Shown piece after piece: positions 60,566 through 64,000 of a stretch of DNA of 64,000 nt. Source of the stretch: Dipteronia dyeriana (Eukaryota > Streptophyta > Magnoliopsida > Sapindales > Sapindaceae); the NCBI GenBank assembly GCA_032871835.1, contig CM065301.1:77718069-77782068 (forward strand), given 5' to 3'. The notes beneath the pieces are model-generated. The model saw only the letters and a program-made list of their open reading frames with translations, made no database searches and was not told the DNA's origin. Position 1 is the stretch's first letter; the number at the start of each line of letters is the position of its first letter. The position numbers were made by a program, and so were the translations under genes.

Positions 60566-61652
60566 ATCGAGCTTTTTTCAAACTAAACAAGAGCTCGTTC
60601 CAATATGAAATAAGCTCGATTCATTTTAAAATTTTCTCGGTCACACTAGAAAAAAGCATTTTAGTGCAGAATCTGAAATGGATACATTGATATCGAGGAA
60701 TGGATACATTGTAAACCCACACAGAAATGAATGTAAAATATCAGAAATGACTAAAAGAAATAAAATAAATTTAAGTGAAGATCATAAATATTTGTTACCT
60801 TCTACTGCAGAATCTGGAGAGGGCCGAGACTCAAGTTTTTCAGACAACAACTTTTCTGGGGAGATACTAACGAGTTCAGAAAGGGGCTTTTAAAAAATTT
60901 AAGTTTAGGGGTAATTTGGGCAGTTCACCATAATATGTGCCTTTTAAACTTAAGTTATTAAAATGGTGACATCATCACAACACACCTTAAAAAAGGTGAT
61001 ATATTTCACCATTTCCTCTATAAAAATCTTTATTTTAATATATTGTTTATTTTAAATAGCTATAAAAATAAAAAAAGAACCAAAATAAAAACGAACCCTA
61101 ATCACTGTGCATATTGGTGTTTAATATCAATACTTTATTATGATATTATGGTGATTATTATCGTGTTTTGTATAAGTTTTCCTAACGTCCTTTTTATTTT
61201 TTGAAAAAAAAAAACATTTTCTTTTCTTTGAAAAATAAAGTTTGTTTGTAATCAAAGATGAATATCATGATCATATGTATTCATATATAATTATTATTTT
61301 TAGATTGTTTTTATTCCATATTATATGTATAATTGTTTAACATAGGTATAAATGTAAAATTACTTATATTCAGACAATTTTACTTTAAAAAAACAAACGT
61401 GTTGACAATATATTCAGATGTGAGAAAAAAAAACATGTCATTCAGGTTTAGATTTCAGTCTCTATTCAGTCATTAGAAAAATTTAGGACTGTTCACTTTC
61501 TAGACAAAAAAACAAACGATCCCTTACGAAAATTGTAAGGACTAATTTGACACTTGGAAAAAATATAAGGGCTAATTTGATCACTTTTATAAAAGTCGCA
61601 AACAACTTGAAATTTTAAAAAAAGTCCATGACATAATTAGTAATAATTGCTC

Positions 61653-62871
61653 TTATTATTATTATTATTATTATATTTTAACTGTTATAATTAAAGAAAG
61701 ACACTATTCGAATGTACAGTAATATAAGTATATAGCTTATACTAGTGAATCAAAGATGAAATCATCTCCTTTTAAAAAATAAAAATTGAAATCATCTATT
61801 TAACAAAATTTGAGTGGTGTTTATGATAAAATCTATATATGATTCATATGAAAAAAAAAGTGATGATGAACGACTTTATAAAAATTAATATTTGATTTGA
61901 ATTATATCAAAAATTTAGATATAGTGAAAAACCTCAAAATTAATTATGGGATTTTACAACTCAAAATAGTAATGAATTGAGATGAGATTGGTTTAACGGA
62001 AGTCATTGGGATTGTGCATTCAAGTAGCCGAAACTATGTATTTCTTGTGCAGATTCGTCAAAAGAAATTAAAATTTTTCTTTACATTTGTTAACCAGATT
62101 CTGCAAGGTAGATCTTGGCCTCAGATCAACCTAGAGCAGTTTTCTAGAAAGGTTGGAAAGGTGATGATATGTAGGATTTTGTTTTTTATATTAAAGGAAA
62201 GGTCTTCAACTAAGAACAATCATACATAATGAATAATATAAGGCATTCATAACACACAATTGTAATCAAAATAATTGATAACACCAGTAAACAATTGGTG
62301 GCCGAGTGGTTGTGCTTCCTTGTTTATCATGGGATAACTGCCTGCCTCCTCTAGTCACCCACTTCTTTGTTGCCCTTGTTTGAAGATTGGGTCAAACATC
62401 GAGCCTCTTGTGTTTTAAACATCGAGCCTCTTGCCGCGATGGATTTACTGGAGTCCTTGTACCAGTGGGCTTCTGTATGTTTGCTAATGAAATGGGACAC
62501 GTATGAGCCTTAGACAAGCTGGAGAGTTTGGCTTCAGCAAGAGTCCATATGCCAGTGCCTTCTAACGCATATCAAACAATGAGAGTGGAATCCTGGTTAT
62601 TTAAAACTCTCAAAAAACTTTTATCTTTTATTTTAGGTTATACTCTGTACTAGTGTATGTAGATGTCCTATTTGTCTACATTCCTCACTTTACTCAACGA
62701 AATCAAATAAAACTGACATTGATTGCACATCAAGCTTTAAGGATTAGAGCTTGTCTCCACTTAGGAGGAACAACTATCATGCCGCGTGGTTCTTTGTCCG
62801 ACTATGGAATCAAGATTGGCTTTTAACTGGGACTAAGTGTCAAACTATAAGCTATGAGGGTCATGTAGGAC
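61653..62871. other. AT-rich intergenic DNA, no gene seen
   Basis: Begins in an ATT microsatellite. Open frames at 62014-62229 and elsewhere show no domain. At 62297 GGTGGCCGAGTGGTTGTGC resembles the start of a tRNA-Leu/Ser D-arm, but the rest of a tRNA is missing (see rejected items). Confidence 0.45.
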
Positions 62872-63345
62872 TAGAGATGCACCATTTTTTTCAGGAGCTC
62901 CAATTACTCGTGTCCCCATCTTCATTTGGGGGGGAAAATGTGGAAATGGGGGGAGCGATGGGGATGAAATTCATCCCCAAATTGAAATAACATATATAAA
63001 TATAATTATAATATATATTATTAATTATACTATATATTTGTATTTGTAATATATTAATGGGTTTTATTTTGTATTTATAATGAAATGTTTGTTTTTTTAG
63101 TTTAATTTGTAATTTTTAGTTAAATTGCGAAATGGAAAAACGGAAAAAACCGAGAAACGGAGAAATACGAAAAAAAACAGAGAAAATGGGGAAATGAGGA
63201 TGGATATACCTCCCCCAAAATTCCCCATCCCCATTTTCCCCAAATGGGGAAATGGGGGGGGGGGGGGATGGGGGAAGGGTATAGAAAGTGGGGATGAGGA
63301 TGAGAGGACCTATATCCATCCACATTCCCCAAATGTGCATCTCTA
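62872..63345. mobile_element. hAT-type foldback element with GGGGAT-rich arms (474 bp)
   Basis: The left end is TAGAGATGCACCATTT. The right end read backwards is TAGAGATGCACATTTGGGG. The flanks TGTAGGAC (62864-62871) and TATAGGAC (63346-63353) match at 7 of 8. The arms are CCCCATC and GGGGATG simple sequence in opposite orientations, including a run of 13 G at about 63255. Proline/serine-rich open frames here are composition artefacts. Confidence 0.82.
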
Positions 63346-63353
63346 TATAGGAC

Positions 63354-64000
63354 CGATGATGGGGTTAATTCGATTTTCATATTTGAAGGGAAATCAACTT
63401 GGGACTCTACCTTAGAAGGTGATCCGAGGGGAACGCTCCTCACGAGGTGCTTAAACTTTTTGGTATTGTAAGGTCCATGTCATTCAAGCCTAATAAAGGC
63501 CCAAATTGGAAAAAAAAAGTTGAAAAGTGAACAGGTGAGCAAGCATTTGTAGCTTGTCTAGTTGACAGACAACTCAAAAGTGGAGTTCTCTTGCGATATT
63601 TTTAGATTTTTGGTTGATTTCTTCTTTGAAATCCACAGATTCTAATTGGATTTTTGTGCGATTGTTAGGGAAAGAAGACGAAGTAGAGGAACCTAGCGTA
63701 CTTGATCCGAATTAAGCGTGAAGTCTAAGTTGTGAGTGAAAAAGTTTTCAGTTTTGTTCTTAACTCAAAAGTTTACAGTTTTATGTTTAAACTTAATTGC
63801 TTGCAAAATCATTTAAGCGTTTTGTTTCTTTTAATGATTTATGGTGATTATACAGAGAACTGAAAGTATGTTATATGCTTATATTAGTACTTAGAAATAT
63901 TAGTTATATTTCTTTTATAAATATTGAGAAGATATTATGCTTGATTTCATAAAAGCACCATGTTTGTACCCTTCCTCAGTTATGATTATTGTTGGCTTTT
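63354..64000. other. Window end, no gene recognised
   Basis: AT-rich DNA with no recognisable coding sequence. It may be the leader of a gene beyond the window, or another repeat. Confidence 0.35.

Larger units (their letters stand above)
51841..61018. mobile_element. Mutator-like element (MULE) with Ulp1 gene, 9178 bp
   Basis: The exact 9-bp target duplication TATAAAAAT (51832-51840 and 61019-61027) is the MULE signature. The inverted ends are long but diverged: left 51841-51940 and right 60920-61018 share AAATGTCACC/GATGTCACC and GTAAGTTTAAAAGACAC/TTAAGTTTAAAAGGCAC in the same order when the right end is read backwards. Inside, mudrA-type transposase is on the minus strand and a DUF1985/Ulp1 gene on the plus strand, converging. 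This is the layout known for Ulp1-carrying plant MULEs (Kaonashi-like). Both genes are broken. Confidence 0.9.
51607..61523. mobile_element. Harbinger-like MITE (about 730 bp net) holding the MULE
   Basis: The left end is GGGGTCGTTTGTTTTTTCC. The right end read backwards is GGGATCGTTTGTTTTTTTG. The 3-bp target duplication is TTA (51604-51606 and 61524-61526). It is interrupted by the MULE with its 9-bp duplication. Removing those 9187 bp leaves 730 bp, close to the 726 bp of the unrelated Harbinger-type MITE at 16770-17495. Confidence 0.75.
51399..61652. mobile_element. Outer MITE (about 334 bp net) holding the nested cluster
   Basis: Left arm 51399-51606, right arm 61524-61652. Matching words are GGTTGTTTACGATTTTTAT on the left and GTTGTTTGCGACTTTTAT from the right arm read backwards. 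Both arms contain ATAAAAGTGATCA-type and GACTAATTT-type blocks. The ends are GGGTAATTACC and GAGCAATTATTAC (right end read backwards). Both sides abut TTATTATTA microsatellite, so the target duplication cannot be set exactly. Everything between 51607 and 61523 was inserted later. Confidence 0.65.

Noticed and set aside
62297..62370. tRNA-like start GGTGGCCGAGTGGTTGTGC
   Set aside because: Only the A-box-like D-arm fits. There is no anticodon arm, no B box (GGTTCGAAT type) and no acceptor pairing at the right distance. It may be a SINE-like relic.

Overview
The window is nuclear DNA of a flowering plant, almost certainly a eudicot. It is AT-rich, its genes have GT-AG introns, its proteins match Arabidopsis families closely, and it carries the usual plant transposon superfamilies. 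I cannot name the species. I recognise five host genes: a KAT-type Shaker K+ channel (+, 11 exons, 4172-7982); an MNS3-type class I alpha-mannosidase (-, 6 exons, 8536-15251), tail-to-tail with the channel; an IDA-like secreted peptide precursor (+, 43362-43793); an intron-less nuclear-encoded organelle maturase, nMAT1-like (+, 45511-47568); and a DUF538 protein (-, 50086-50529). I found no convincing RNA gene and no CRISPR array.

Region by region: 1-4100 is the upstream side of the channel gene, with small MITEs, a 62-bp tandem duplication and no supported gene. 4100-15250 holds the two convergent genes. The mannosidase introns contain a probable LINE remnant and a probable solo LTR. 15250-16750 is the mannosidase upstream region plus a hAT-type foldback element.

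16757-41394 is one Copia retrotransposon of about 5.6 kb net, inflated to 24.6 kb by five insertions. Each can be bounded by its termini and a target-site duplication: a PIF/Harbinger MITE and a 6.9-kb CACTA element in the 5' LTR, a hAT element in gag, a 1.98-kb solo LTR in the reverse transcriptase/RNase H region, and a second, internally deleted Copia in RNase H. 41400-50880 is gene-bearing again.

51399-61652 is a three-level nest: a ~330-bp MITE holds a ~730-bp Harbinger-like MITE, which holds a 9178-bp Mutator-like element (MULE) with an exact 9-bp target duplication. The MULE carries a broken mudrA transposase and, in the opposite direction, a broken DUF1985/Ulp1 protease gene. It also has two long arrays of a GATCGAGAA-type repeat. 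A foldback element and unexplained AT-rich DNA close the window.

The host genes are unrelated in function and act separately. The window's main interest is its nested transposon history and the Ulp1-type (C48) protease domain carried by two unrelated DNA transposons. In the CACTA copy the catalytic residues look preserved; in the MULE copy they are destroyed.
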